A stretch of DNA of 64,000 nt from Blastomussa wellsi (lineage: Eukaryota; Cnidaria; Anthozoa; Scleractinia; Plerogyridae). Where the stretch lies: NCBI GenBank assembly GCA_947652115.1, contig OX393570.1, forward strand, positions 2,738,317 through 2,802,316, in the 5' to 3' direction. A model generated the notes under the pieces. That model was not told the DNA's origin. It did no database searches and saw only the letters and a program-made list of their open reading frames with translations. Positions 37,218-48,889 of this stretch are shown here, in pieces. Made by a program: the position numbers and the translations under genes. Within the stretch, counting starts at the first letter, position 1, and each line of letters begins with the position of its first letter.

Positions 37218-38477
37218 TCAACTGGCTTTTTTCTCTTTATCCATTGCCGCCATGTTCGCGTTCATAACTTTGTTGAAATTCGCGACAAAGAGAAATACAG
37301 GGAGAGCGATGATTAATACGCCAAACACGGTTAACAGACACCCCACCATTTTTCCGCTAGCGGTTAATGGGTACTGGTCTCCATAACCAACTGTTGTGAT
37401 CGTGTTTACAGACCACCAAAACGCATCGGGGATGCTTGAAAACGCGCAGTTTCTCCCGCAGCCAGCTTCTGCGTAAAATGCCGCACTCGACGAAACGACG
37501 ATGCTAATGCAGATGAAGATCATAAACATTCCTAGCTCTTTCATGCTCGTGGAAAACGTGAACAACAAAATCCGCATGCCGCTGGAATAACGGGAAAGTT
37601 TGAATATTCGTAAAACGCGTAACATTCTCGCGGCTCGCAGAACCGAAAGCGGCGCGCGCGTGCCCTGAATTGTTAGCAAGAAGTAGTAAGGGAAAACGCT
37701 TAGGATGTCCACAACATTAAGCGCAGAGCGAAAAAATCGCAGTTTATCCGGCGCACTGGAGAAACGAACCAGTAACTCGAACGTAAACCACACATAGCAT
37801 GCCATTTCAAGCGACGAGAAAATTGCGTCGTTGTTAACTGAGAGCTCCCCTGATGACTCAAAACATGGTATGATGACTGAGAGGAGAATAATAACAACCG
37901 ACAAAATGGCGAGCACTTTAGCGACGTAAGATGACTCTGGGTGAGAGAACAGTAACCAGATTTTGCGTTGTATTACATTCCGAGGCAAGTCTTCATCCTT
38001 GCCTAGAAGAGCACGTTCAATTCTCTCCCGCGCTGACGTATATTTGCTTCGTATTTGGAAGAATCGTACTTCCTCGATAAAAACATTTTCCGGTACCACA
38101 TCGGGTCTAACTAGCCTTCCATATGACTGATAATAAAAGAGAATTGCATCAAAAGCAAGTCTGTTTCTGTTAAAAAAATACTCTTTGTGCTTCGCGTCAA
38201 AATATTGCACGCGCTTCGTAGGGCTGCCCAATAGTGTGTCCGGAAACCTCGACAAAGTTTCTTCCAATGTTTCAAACATGGTTCCACTAACATTGATCCT
38301 CACGCGGTCATTGATAAGTTTTCTCGGTCTCGATATTATCGAACAATGATCCTTTGAAGCGGTCATGTCAAGTTGTTTAATTACAGTTTGACGGTTTGCC
38401 ATTGATGAATCCCTTTGGGTTTTTTGCAGTCTTTGCGTTTCCGAGGTGATTTTCTCAATTCCTTGAAATGCCCTCAC
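37218..38477 (-). CDS. Shaker-type (Kv1-like) voltage-gated K+ channel subunit, intronless
   Basis: Plasma-membrane potassium channel subunit, 419 aa on a single exon. T1 tetramerisation domain at about 58-142 (RVRINVSGTMFETLEETLS, EYFFNRNR, FYYQSYGRL). S1 at about 185-207, S2 near 216-240. The S4 voltage sensor at 276-303 has the regular arginine spacing LSVLRAARMLRVLRIFKLSR. The selectivity filter TVGYGD is at 362-367, with FWWS before it. In S6 the usual Shaker PVP hinge reads PVF (393-395, ALPVFLFVANF). The pore turret has an extra Cys pair (C340, C344). The cytoplasmic C-terminus is only about 20 residues. The start at 38477 gives a 57-residue leader; M26 or M38 are possible alternative starts. 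Family assignment is secure; whether it conducts alone is uncertain because of the S6 change. Confidence 0.95.
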   Translation of the reverse strand: MRAFQGIEKITSETQRLQKTQRDSSMANRQTVIKQLDMTASKDHCSIISRPRKLINDRVRINVSGTMFETLEETLSRFPDTLLGSPTKRVQYFDAKHKEYFFNRNRLAFDAILFYYQSYGRLVRPDVVPENVFIEEVRFFQIRSKYTSARERIERALLGKDEDLPRNVIQRKIWLLFSHPESSYVAKVLAILSVVIILLSVIIPCFESSGELSVNNDAIFSSLEMACYVWFTFELLVRFSSAPDKLRFFRSALNVVDILSVFPYYFLLTIQGTRAPLSVLRAARMLRVLRIFKLSRYSSGMRILLFTFSTSMKELGMFMIFICISIVVSSSAAFYAEAGCGRNCAFSSIPDAFWWSVNTITTVGYGDQYPLTASGKMVGCLLTVFGVLIIALPVFLFVANFNKVMNANMAAMDKEKKAS

Positions 38478-39818
38478 AATTTGTCTGGCCTGTTGTGCCG
38501 TTTTGTATCAATTAATTGGCGTTGCATATCTCGCCTTCGTTGACACGCATCCCCTCGCGCTGTATTTCTCTCCAGTAAAAGTTTGAGCTACAATATAAAT
38601 AAGCAAGACAAGTTACCTTTGACTAACAATGAATTATTTACATTTTTGACGTGTGATCTCATTTCCAAAAGCAATGCTTAAAATGAAAAAAGCCGAAAAA
38701 TATGACTAAATATTATTAAATGAACGGCAAATTCTGCGAAAAATATCCTGGGGCGCTTTCTGCTGCGCGGCAATTACTAAAATTGCGGCCACATATGTGA
38801 CTTCATCGTCTATTGGGGTTTTAAAGAAATTTTATCCAATAGAAAACACACTGTGAATATTTTTGAAATTATTAATGATTTCCACACACGCTGCGTGCAA
38901 AAGAAATATGCCTTTTTATGTATATTTAATACTGAGCTAAAAACGACACATCGACGGAACTTAGATGTTTATTTACGTTAATTTTGATCATCATGTTTAA
39001 ACGCCAATTAATAACATGACTGTATGCTGCGTATACTAAATGGTGAAAATTCTAAGTCCTTTTTACCATTTGCATGAATAATCCTGCCACAATTAAAAGA
39101 CCAAACTGTTATATGTTGTCCAAGTTGTCGCCGTTTATGCTGGACAAACTAACGACCAGATTCGAACGATCAATAGTGACATTTTTAAGAAGCGACCCAA
39201 AACGTTTCTCATAAAATTGAAGAATAATTGCTCCCGAAAAGTTGCAGTGAAATACATAAAACGGTTGTTTGGTTTACAACCTGCAATTCCAGATGTTCCA
39301 AAAATTACAGCTGCTAACTTATTCATGAAAAGAAATTAGTGCGTGGATTAAAGTCATTCAAAAGCAAATTTCACAGTGTAATACTTTGCAGCTAGGAAAT
39401 TTAAAGTTACCTTAAATGCTTATTAAATGCTAAGCCTCGTTCGATTTTGTCTTGCAAATAAGTGGATTATATAATTAAAAGCGAAAAGTTTAATTTAGGG
39501 TTAAATGAAAGCACTAGTAAAAACATAAAGTTTAAGCTGAAGACAAGTAGCTTGGATGAAAGTGCCATGTTGTCAAGAAAAATAAGATAATCGAACGTTT
39601 TCATTCGTGAATGTAAAGGAAACAAAGAAGTCCAAGAACTCAAACATTTTGAACCTGTTGTTTGTTCTCAGTCGTGCGACCCTTATCAAACTGAATACAT
39701 TAATAAAATGGGTTCAATGTATAATAATCCCGCGTGTTGAACCGCGAATTTGGAAATTTTTTTTGTATTGTAGGGAATAGCGCATGGAGTTCCCGGTGTT
39801 GTAGTCTGGGCTGTTGTG

Positions 39819-39900
39819 CATTCTCGTCTCCAGAGCCGCTTGTCCCTCTTTGCCGGCTGGGCCTGTGCACGAGGAACAAGCGGCTCTGGGGACGAGAATG
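39819..39900. repeat. 82-bp hairpin repeat (CATTCTCGTC family), copy 1
   Basis: CATTCTCGTCTCCAGAGCCG and its inverse CGGCTCTGGGGACGAGAATG bound an 82-bp unit with CCGGCTGGGCCTGTGCACGA inside. Related copies stand at 42538-42800, 47041-47329 and about 48090. Confidence 0.85.
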
Positions 39901-40099
39901 GGCTGTTGTGGCGTGAAGGTTGGGGCGGGAAAATGCTCGGCATACTAGCAAAACCTCGTCAACCCGAGTGTAAATAAGATATGATGATGATGAAGGTAAA
40001 AAAAGGCCAGACTGCTGTCGACCGAGTGGCTGATCAGGCGAAAGCGTATCCCAGTTTCCGTTGGATTGAGAGACTAGGAGTATTTGTACTCCCCTCTGG

Positions 40100-40290
40100 A
40101 TGGGCTGGACTATGGGATGCTGGTATTTCGCATAATTAACCCAACATTAAATTCACCGGTACCCATTTATATACCTTGGAACTACGAGAGCAACGTGTGT
40201 TGTTCAAGAAGACAATGCTGTGCTTAAACCCGGACTACTCGATCCGGTATCCACCAGCTCATGTCTCCGTCAATTCCAAACGGCCCATCC
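40100..40290 (+). repeat. interspersed SINE-like repeat, copy 2
   Basis: AACATTAAATTCACCGGTAC, CCATTTATATACC and GATCCGGTATCCACC correspond in order to the copy at 7388-7585. Confidence 0.55.
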
Positions 40291-40747
40291 TCGCCGCCCT
40301 CCCGGGATTATTCATATATTTTTACTTTGTAAACACTATATATTATATTAATAAGCCGTTTTGACGGTTGACGGTTAAATTTTAAGTCACTTGACGGTTG
40401 ACGGTTAATTGTTTGGAATGTCGTTTAAAGCGAGAATTTGGCTGGGGCCTTTTGATTTTCCTTTCCAACCGACCGACCCAAACTCAGGAAACGCATTCGA
40501 CGATAAACCAAAGAAAAGGGATGGCCCAGTTAGCTATAATCATCTCATATCGAACGAGACCGAGTGGAATAACTCCCCTCCAAAATTTATTAAATCTTCA
40601 AAATTTATGCTACTTTTGATATAAATTGGAGCTGACCCGAAAGTTTACCATATTTGTACAGCATGGTATAATTGCTCGTATAATTCTTGAATGACATTAT
40701 CCAATGATCCATATTTTAATTATAAATACCGATATCAAGTCACAATG

Positions 40748-41113
40748 GGGAGCTTAAGCAAACCACGACGGCAACGTCAACGAGAACGTCGCTAAACAAA
40801 AGATTTAATGAGCAGTACAATAGCTCTGCACGTGCGTTATAATTCTTTGTACATTTCTTTGCCGTCCTCTGCAAAACAACAACGTGAAATGACCAATTTC
40901 TGAGTACTTTGGAAAACGTGAACCTCCACTGCTAAATTTTCATTTTTCTGTTTTAAAATAACCGCCGTCCTTATATTTTCTACATGAACTACGTTTGAAA
41001 GCGATGGATGCACCGAATACATCTAGGCAATTACGAGATTCGTGCGTAAAATATAAATTCATTTTTAAGCAGGCGTCGTCCTAGCCGTCGCCGTCCTCAT
41101 TGCTTAAGCTCCC
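40748..41113. mobile_element. MITE with GGGAGCTTAAGC termini
   Basis: The left end GGGAGCTTAAGCAAACCACG is inverted at the right end (GCTTAAGCTCCC), with ACGACGGCAACG-type sequence just inside both. 366 bp, non-coding. Confidence 0.8.
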
Positions 41114-42309
41114 TAATATGGGATCTGGTCGGACGTCTTTTATAATTCGTGCATTCTGTGCATAATCGATATTTGATAGAAACAGCTGGTTTACTCACAG
41201 GTGTGAAAGCAACCGATTTGGGAAGTCCTGTGTAAACAGTAGTGTTAGACCATCTCTCCCCCCCCCCCCCCCCCCCTTTTTCTATCGTTTATTGTCAAAT
41301 GCGCTTCCTGATTTTGGGTCGGTCGGTCGGAAAAGAAAACAAAAGCCAGAAAAAATGGAGCTGGAACGAGGATACCCGGAATTCCGCATTTCACGGACTT
41401 TCGGCCGTTCTGCGCAGACTCAGAATCTGCTCGCTTAATCTAATTGGCTGTGAATCAAAACAATGAACTATGCGCATGCTCCAAAAATCGGTCCTGGCCA
41501 GAGTTTAGGCCAGAGTCCGCGTACTTGTTTCTGACCAAAAGAGAAGCGGGCTCTGAGGCGATAGTGTAGCAGCTCTCGTAAGCTTGTAATTATACTGTCA
41601 GCAGAGGACGAGGTTGACGAACTCCATCGTATTTTTCTTCCGGTCATTTTAATTGCCTTTAAAACCAATCAAAATCGCTCCTGTAATGGAACTTTCGAAA
41701 GTAGCTCGTTTCGTCAAGACTGCGCAGTGAGGACAGAAGACCGAGGTAGGAGATTGGGCTGCTCGCAGTGGTCCCTCGGCCTCTCTCGGCGCAGCGTAGA
41801 GGAAACCACTGTTCGCAGGGTACGTTGGGAAATTCATCAAAGACTGTTTGTGAGCTATTAATTACAATGCTGGAATGGATACCAGGTGCAGCATTTAGAA
41901 AATTTGGACCGGCAAGGAGCGAAGTGTAATAATAAGAATTAGTAAAATTTTACTAGTGGACTAATGCAAATAACGCAATCTGATTAACTGAGCTACTGTA
42001 CACTATCAGCCATTAGAATGCAGTGGTGGAAAGTCGTCTTCAAAATGCAACGTATTCGCGCTTTAGCGAAGTTTCGCGGGAAGATTTAGAACTTTTTAAC
42101 GACATATGATTCGTTTATTATGATTTTTTACTAAAACAATTAGATTATTCGCTCTCGATTTCTATGAGGTAATTGTTAAATATTGTACCGCCAATAAGGT
42201 ATTTTGATTATTACGGAGCCAGCAGAGCACACATATTAAGTAGCCGCCATCTTGGACGAGGAAACGCTCAGATGGCTGGAGCGAGTCCAAATCAACCCCA
42301 AGGAAGAGG

Positions 42310-42510
42310 TGGGAACAAATATGCCATTTCCCAGTTGCCTTCTACTTCTGTTTCTAAACGAGTCTCCGTGCACAACCATTCATATCCATGATGGAAATGA
42401 GTTTGATTTTCAAGACAAAAGATGCGCGAGTAAAACTCATTTCCATATGAAAGGTTGATACAACAAGACTCGTTTTGAAACAGAGGGAACAGCATCTCGG
42501 AAATGGACTA
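42310..42510. repeat. interspersed repeat (GTTTTGAAACAGAGG family), copy 3
   Basis: TTCTGTTTCTAAACGAGTCT on the left and GACTCGTTTTGAAACAGAGG on the right are the inverted ends also found at 12790 and 30740. The internal CATTCATATCCATGATGGAA is palindromic with CATTTCCATATGAAAGG. Confidence 0.75.
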
Positions 42511-42537
42511 TTATCCAACGCTCGTCCATTCATGTCC

Positions 42538-42800
42538 ACAGCGACCGCTTGGCCTATGCACGATGAACAAGTGCCTCTGAGGACATGGGATTTGAATGAC
42601 TATAATCTACCAGTCCAATCCAACCACATTAGATCGACCGTTTGAAAATCCCTTTGTTACGGTTGATTTGATTGGACTCTCTCTTTCGATTCATTTCTTT
42701 ACTTCGTATTCTCCTGATACTAGCCAATCAAGTTATGTGTCCCCAAAGACACTTGTTTGTTGTGCGCTGGCCCAATCGACTTAGAAGGACATCAACCGCA
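42538..42800. repeat. CATTCTCGTC-family repeat, diverged copy 2
   Basis: CGCTTGGCCTATGCACGATG, AGTGCCTCTGAGGACATGGG and GTGTCCCCAAAGACACTTGT match parts of the palindrome at 47041-47329, including the internal TTGATTTGATTGGACTC segment. Confidence 0.6.
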
Positions 42801-42861
42801 ACGGACTGGACTCTAAACTTGACTCAGGGCCGCAAGGACTGTCTTATTCTTATGCAATAAC

Positions 42862-43207
42862 GGTTGTTTACCATTTGCCAAAAAAATCCGGAAATTTCGG
42901 ATGGAATGTAAATGGAAAGACTAATTTTGGCTCCCCGAACGGAAATTTTCTCGGGAAAACGGGATTCCCTGAAAGGTAGACCAAAATTCCCAAACGGAAT
43001 TTCCGAATGTGCTTACATTTGCCATTCGCCACAAGTTCCAGGCCTTCCGCCAATATGTTAAACTCGCCCTTGGCTTTCCCGGTAAGTTGGGTCTGTTTTT
43101 TAAATGGAACAAGCCGTTCCCAAACGGAAATTTCCATTGGGGACGTTTGCTTTCCATTTGCACAAACCGTCGACCAACCGGTTTCCCCGTGTAAATGGTA
43201 ATCAACC
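42862..43207. mobile_element. MITE with GGTTGWTTACCATTT termini
   Basis: Left end GGTTGTTTACCATTTGCC; reverse-complemented right end GGTTGATTACCATTTACACG. About 346 bp, rich in (C/T)AAACGGAA(T/A)TT words in both orientations. AAC flanks both sides (possible 3-bp duplication, weak). Confidence 0.6.
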
Positions 43208-44554
43208 AACATGTTTTTCGTGTCGCGCCTGGCGAAAATAAAAAAGGCCCTGGGAACGAGGTTGCTCCCGCACGAACAAGCAGCGACGCCTGGGAACGAG
43301 GCAGCGCGAAGCGCGAGTTTTGGCGCGACTCTGAGCGATACAATTTAATGAATGTTGACAAGCTAAAAATTAAATATGTATATAGCTTTGTTCGACTGCT
43401 TTTCCAATAATCACGAGATGCACAAATTACAATATTACCGGTACATCATTATATCGCGACGACGCGGCTCCTATTTATTTAGAAATAAACTGTGAAAGCT
43501 TCTATTGCCGGAGCGTGTCTAAAATATATATGAAATTGGAAGGTGATAAAACAATTCTTAGGAATTTGAGACTTAATCTATCCTGTCTTTATAAGAAGTG
43601 GAAGTCATCTTAATTCAAATCTCATATTTTGCTTTCGCAGAATATATCCCCGTACTTGTTATGCCATTTTACTTGTTATTAACCAAAACGCCTCCAGGTT
43701 AAACCTCATAAGTCGGCGCCATGACACGTTAATGAGAGAAGAAAAATTCAAATGTATTCCGACAGTTGTTCTCTGTTTGACCAGTAAGACGTTTTCAAGA
43801 GCACAGTCTTATTATCTTATTATTCTGCACTGTAGAAACGAGATTTTCAATATGCCATGCATTAATGTAGATCGCAGTGGTGTGTTTTCCACAACAAAAT
43901 ATAAACGTTTTATGCTTGGTACTCAGTGTATTAAAATTAGGCTTATAACGGCTGCAGAAAGTATACCCAGAGGTCAGTAACCGTTTTAATCCGACGGAGA
44001 TAATATGAAAATAGTGTTTCTGTCAGAAATTATCTAAAAAACCGTCCCCATTTCTTCTCTTAATAATAGCTATACGGTCTTTTTGAGTCCAATTGAAGAG
44101 CAATCGGTTCTTGCTATAAATTGTTTTGAAATTATTTTGTATCGTGGAGCGCCGCTTTAAATATTGCTAAACGTAAACAGCAGGTTATTATGGTGATAAA
44201 AAGTAAAATAAACTTAAAGAGACGGTAAAAGACTATAAAAAAGGCGTATTTTTAAAACCTTATTTGATGTAATATAACCATAGCCGTACCGACAGCACCA
44301 ATGAAGTTATATCCTTCGAGAAAAACATCATGATTTTAATCTCACTTTCGACCGACGCAAAAATTCTGAATATTTGTATTTTCCAGAATTCTTGCAAAAA
44401 TTCACCGTAAATTCATCATTCTCAATAGCAATAGAAAACATTTGTCAGGCACAAGGAATAGCTTTAGAGTAATATTTGGCTCAGAAATTTCAAATACATT
44501 GAGGGGTTGGAGACTATTTCCTTCAATTAACACACAGGCAAGATTTTTCCAAGA

Positions 44555-45817
44555 TTAGCCAGATAAATCGTTCGTTACTCTTTTCGCAGGAGATCGTCTG
44601 GCGCTATTCTCGATGTGTTTTCGAATCGGCTCGCCTTTTAGATAAGCATTGAAATTTTTCGCGAAAGCCATTACAGGCAAAGAAAACGCCAGTACACCAA
44701 ACACTGCGCAAATACCGCCGACCATTTTCCCAAAACCTGTTGTCGGGTAATAATCGCCGTATCCAACGGTACTTACAGTCGTTATACTCCACCAAAATGC
44801 ATCGGGGATGCTGGAAAAATGACTTCCATCCATACCTAGATCTGTGTAAAACACAGCGCTCGAAGAAAGAATGATGATCATAAACATGAAAAGCATCATC
44901 ATTTCTAGCTCGCTTAGGCTCGCGCGGACGGTAAACATCATTACTTTTAACCCTCGTGAGTAGCGAGTTAGTTTCAAAATTCGAAATATCCGCAGAAGCC
45001 GCGCAATGCGAAGAACGGCCAAGGATACAATACGACGATTGCCGCCTATTAAAATGGTAAAAAACGGTATTATAGCAAGAAGATCCACAAAGTTTAACGG
45101 CGATAAAAGGAAATGAAATCTGTTCGGAGCCGCCACGAAACGCACCACATATTCAAATAAAAACCACGAATAACAAACTGTTTCCAGAACTATAAACACT
45201 TCCAAGGTTTTGTAGGTGCAGTTTTGAAACTCATCACTCGACACGGTCGTATTGCAAGCTATCGTTCCTTTTTCTCCGTCCTTCTGCGCTGTCGTGCCGT
45301 TGCAGCTGGAATCAGGTTTGAGGTCGCATTCTTTAGTTCCTCTGAAGCCAGGCAAAGTCTCGAGGCACGAGATAACCACTGACGTAGCAATCATAAGTAT
45401 AGAGAACATCGCAATTATCCGCGCAAAATTAGATGTATCTGGATGCTCGAACAAATTCCATACTCGACTCTGAAACGTCCATTGCGGAGATGCACGGTCT
45501 CTGCGTCGATCTTGGTACAAGCATTTTGCTACGCTCTTCAAAGCTTGCTCGCCGAGTTGAAAAAATTCCACTTCCTCGGTGAAGATACTGGCCGGGATAT
45601 CGTCCGGCCAAATAAGTCTACCACCAGACTGATAATAAAATAAAATCGATTCGAATACCACTCTGTGGCGATTAAAGAAATATTCCTGAACGACTGGATT
45701 ATAGTATTGTTTTCTTCTTGATGGACTTCCAAGAAGAGTGTTTGGAAAACGGCTTAGCGTTTTTTCTTTGGTTTCAAACGTCATTCCACTCACGTTGATA
45801 ACAACGCGTTCTTCCAT
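44555..45817 (-). CDS. Shaker-type (Kv1-like) voltage-gated K+ channel subunit, intronless, second paralogue
   Basis: Plasma-membrane potassium channel subunit, 420 aa on a single exon, same strand and about 6 kb upstream of the first. T1 domain at 4-90 (VVINVSGMTFETKEKTLSRF, EYFFNRHR, FYYQSGGRL). S1 at about 131-153. The S1-S2 loop is long (about 155-203) with several cysteines and N-glycosylation sequons at N173, N189 and N199. S4 at 265-290 carries VLRIARLLRIFRILKLTR. The filter TVGYGD is at 350-355. The Shaker S6 PVP reads PVM (381-383, SLPVMAFAKNF). The C-terminal tail ends NDLSG with no PDZ-type ligand. The short leader and start at 45817 fit directly onto T1. It shares FSSIPDAFWWS and the T1 core with the neighbour, so tandem duplication is likely. 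Confidence 0.95.
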   Translation of the reverse strand: MEERVVINVSGMTFETKEKTLSRFPNTLLGSPSRRKQYYNPVVQEYFFNRHRVVFESILFYYQSGGRLIWPDDIPASIFTEEVEFFQLGEQALKSVAKCLYQDRRRDRASPQWTFQSRVWNLFEHPDTSNFARIIAMFSILMIATSVVISCLETLPGFRGTKECDLKPDSSCNGTTAQKDGEKGTIACNTTVSSDEFQNCTYKTLEVFIVLETVCYSWFLFEYVVRFVAAPNRFHFLLSPLNFVDLLAIIPFFTILIGGNRRIVSLAVLRIARLLRIFRILKLTRYSRGLKVMMFTVRASLSELEMMMLFMFMIIILSSSAVFYTDLGMDGSHFSSIPDAFWWSITTVSTVGYGDYYPTTGFGKMVGGICAVFGVLAFSLPVMAFAKNFNAYLKGEPIRKHIENSARRSPAKRVTNDLSG

Positions 45818-46300
45818 TTTATCTCGCCATGCTGCTTGTTGTCTTGACGAAGGAATTTAGGAAACCCGCTGAGCAAGCTACTTTCTGAAGGTCGTAATTT
45901 ATGGATAAATATCTATTCCGGCTTAAGCGTAGAAAGTTGATTGTCTCTGCCTTTATCACGTCAATTTGACCCAATTTTGCGGTGCCAAAAACTCTATTTT
46001 TCTCGTCAACGACTCGCCATTTTTAAATGGCACGCGAAGCTTTGTTTATAACTTAAAATGGACTTGACAGTGGCTCTTACCTTGAATACAGCTGCAGGAC
46101 TATTTTGAATACAAAGAAGAAAAGAAAGATGGCTCCAGAAGTAATTTAATGAAATATGGATAAGCATATCTAGGGCCTGCTCGCCAACAACCAATGAGAA
46201 TTTCTCATAATAATGAAAACTTGACATTTATATGCTGAGAATTAACTTTCGACTAAATTGACAAAGCCCTCCGTTCACACAAACAAAATCAAAACGGATG

Positions 46301-46500
46301 NNNNNNNNNNNNNNNNNNNNNNNNNNNNNNNNNNNNNNNNNNNNNNNNNNNNNNNNNNNNNNNNNNNNNNNNNNNNNNNNNNNNNNNNNNNNNNNNNNNN
46401 NNNNNNNNNNNNNNNNNNNNNNNNNNNNNNNNNNNNNNNNNNNNNNNNNNNNNNNNNNNNNNNNNNNNNNNNNNNNNNNNNNNNNNNNNNNNNNNNNNNN
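46301..46500. other. assembly gap (200 N)
   Basis: A run of exactly 200 N bases; a round length suggests a scaffold gap of estimated or default size, so the true distance here is unknown. Confidence 1.
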
Positions 46501-47040
46501 ATACAAATAATTAACAATAGCCTATCCATATTTGTTAACAATTTCTCATGTTAATTTTGAACAGTCGACGGCATAATATTGCGAAATAATTTTGTTTTAA
46601 ATTGAATTATTTAACAAGACCACCAGTTGGTTGGGAAAAATAAAACACAAAATAAGCCACATTACCTGCTTCAAACAAGCGATGAAAAGCGTATTGAATA
46701 AAGAAAATTAAACTGAGCCAAGACAAGAAAAAAGGAAAAAATACGCCACAGATGAAATATCTATAATTTGCGCCGACGACCTACAAGTAAAAGTGAGACA
46801 AACAGCAATTAGATTCCCAGCATAAAACCTCATTCAAAAAATTACCTAATTATTTTGCAAATTAGGCAGCTATGTTAAGGGTCCAATATCGGCAGTTCCC
46901 TTGCATGATTTCAAACTGGATAGCTGAGTTCGCGGAGGGTCTACAAATGTATTGCTGTGACTTGAATGGATACTCCAAAATCAGATACCCGCGGAGGAAC
47001 TGGGACTGAACGGTTCAAAAGAGGCTTTCCATGTAATTTT

Positions 47041-47329
47041 CATTCTCGTCTCCAGAGCCGCTTGTCCCTCGTTAGCCGGCTGGACCTGTGCACGAAAAAC
47101 AAGTGGCTCTGGGGACACATGATTTGATTCGCTGAAATCAAACAAAGGGAGTCCAATCACATCTACCGTTTTAAACGTGATAATGACAAACGGATGTTAA
47201 AACGGCTGATATGATTGGACTTCCTTTGTTTCATTTCAACGAATCAAATCATATGTCCCGAGAGCCACCTGTTCCTCGTGCAAAGGCCCAGCCGGCTAAG
47301 AGGGACAAGTGGCTCTGGGGTTGAGAATG
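47041..47329. repeat. 289-bp nested palindrome of the CATTCTCGTC family
   Basis: Two hairpin units like the one at 39819-39900 stand in opposite orientation around a central palindrome (GAGTCCAATCACATCTACCG facing GGCTGATATGATTGGACTTC). The outer ends CATTCTCGTCTCCAGAGCCG and GGCTCTGGGGTTGAGAATG pair. The result is a hairpin of hairpins. Confidence 0.85.
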
Positions 47330-47556
47330 TGGAATTTTGTGACGCACAGTTGGTATATCCACATATCGCTAAAATGGTGTCGACCGTTTACGAAAGGGAG
47401 GCGTGCGTCGCTGCGACATGCGCGGAGTCACTGCAGCAATTCGCGTCGTGCGACAAGGTGAATTTTTGGTCCCTACGACAGAATTTTTGCGCTGCGCACG
47501 AATTCAAACCTTGACTTGTTTAGGACGGAGGCAGTACACACTGAGCGGCTTGTCTC

Positions 47557-47597
47557 CAACCTCGTTCCCAGGGTCTTTTCCCCTGGGAACGAGGTTG
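47557..47597. repeat. perfect 17-bp stem hairpin (GGGAACGAGGTTG)
   Basis: CAACCTCGTTCCCAGGG, seven loop bases, then CCCTGGGAACGAGGTTG. The same word occurs singly near 43250 (CCTGGGAACGAGGTTGC) and 43290. Confidence 0.9.
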
Positions 47598-48889
47598 ACT
47601 TGTCTCAGACTTGTCGCTGCGACGTGTCGCTTTAATAGTGTGTCGCGGTCTTCAAAATTCAAGTCTCACAAAGAATAAGAAAAAAAGTGACACACCCGAA
47701 CTCCAACCCACGGTCTGGCCATTCTCGTACACTGAGTACCTTGAGTCTTCGTTCCTTTCGTCCTACTACGCAGGTTTGAGGAACGAGGGACTCTCGAAAG
47801 TTCCGTTACATGTACAGGATTGATTTTGATTTGACAATAAAAACGGCGCGGCCGGACGTAAAGTGCCATAAAGTCCATTGGGTAAGGCTTTTGAAAGGAA
47901 GGTATGCGCAGCTCAACCGGAAGTCCGATTTTTTGGACTTAGACCTTATGCTTTTGCAATGCTGTTTCGGCCTAATTAGGCCTCAGAATACTAGGCCTGA
48001 CGGCTGTGCCAAGATGAGGCCTACCAAGGCCTAGTCTCCTTCGCAGCCGTTTTTTGGGCCCATCAAGGTCGAAACAGCTGACCATGGCATTCTCGTCCCC
48101 GAGAGCCACGATCCTTCTCGTCTGCGCCAGGGACCTCTGGCCGCCACAACACCGGAAGTCGGCGGACGTCCGCTATTCATGGGCTGATTGTCAAATCTGA
48201 CCAATCTGATTGGTTGTAAATTACAGAACGAGTACTCTGCGCACGATCACAATTTGGGGGCGGCCATAGGTCTCGATCCCTGTCGCAGAAGTTGTCCATG
48301 GCTGTGCCCGTGCTTGAGGTACTCAGGCCGTGGGCTGATGTTCAAGTATGTCACTAGCTTTAATTTTTTTTGTTTTTACAAAAAGAAGGGTAATGTTTTG
48401 AGAGTACAGTGCCTCTTTAGCGGTACTCGCAGCTCGCGGCTTCGGTACTTGATTTTTTCGCTTGATCACGGACTTGTCAAACGTTGCCTATCGATTGTTT
48501 TGTTAAAGGAAATTAAATTTTGAAATAAAAATGGTGGGTCCCCATGCTCGTTTAGGAGCGAAAGCACCTCGTTTATATCGTAAAATGTACCGTGGAACTA
48601 TCAAATTACGCGCGTGATTAGCACCGTTACAGGCATAAATGGAGTAAGATTGACCCAACGCATCTCTTTTGCGAACAAGGTGACCTATCTCTTCTATTTT
48701 TATTTTTCGAAACAGTGCTTGCAAGGCAACATTCAGGGAAAGTTTAAAGAAAATTGTTCGACGGATTTTTTCTGAGGAAGCACCTTAATGTGCGGCGCTG
48801 ATCACGCATGTGCAGTGAGGATGTGCGCATGCAAACTGATAATTAGGGAATCACCTTACATTTTCGATGGTTACTCGTTGTAGACCAAT

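Larger units (their letters stand above)
38478..44554. other. 6-kb spacer between the two Kv genes
   Basis: No gene found. It contains the MITEs and hairpins listed at 39819, 40100, 40748, 42310, 42538 and 42862, a poly-C run near 41260-41276, and the GGGAACGAGG repeat at about 43245-43290. 38520-39700 and 43400-44550 show nothing I recognise. Confidence 0.55.
45818..48889. other. region between second Kv gene and kinase-like gene
   Basis: No gene found. Contains the assembly gap and the repeats listed at 47041 and 47557. GGCCTAGTCTCCTTCGCAGC at about 48029 resembles one terminus of the 5895-7177 transposon family without a partner end. Confidence 0.5.

Noticed and set aside
46228..46554. 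Open frames across the N run
   Set aside because: They run through 200 undefined bases and contain no real sequence evidence.
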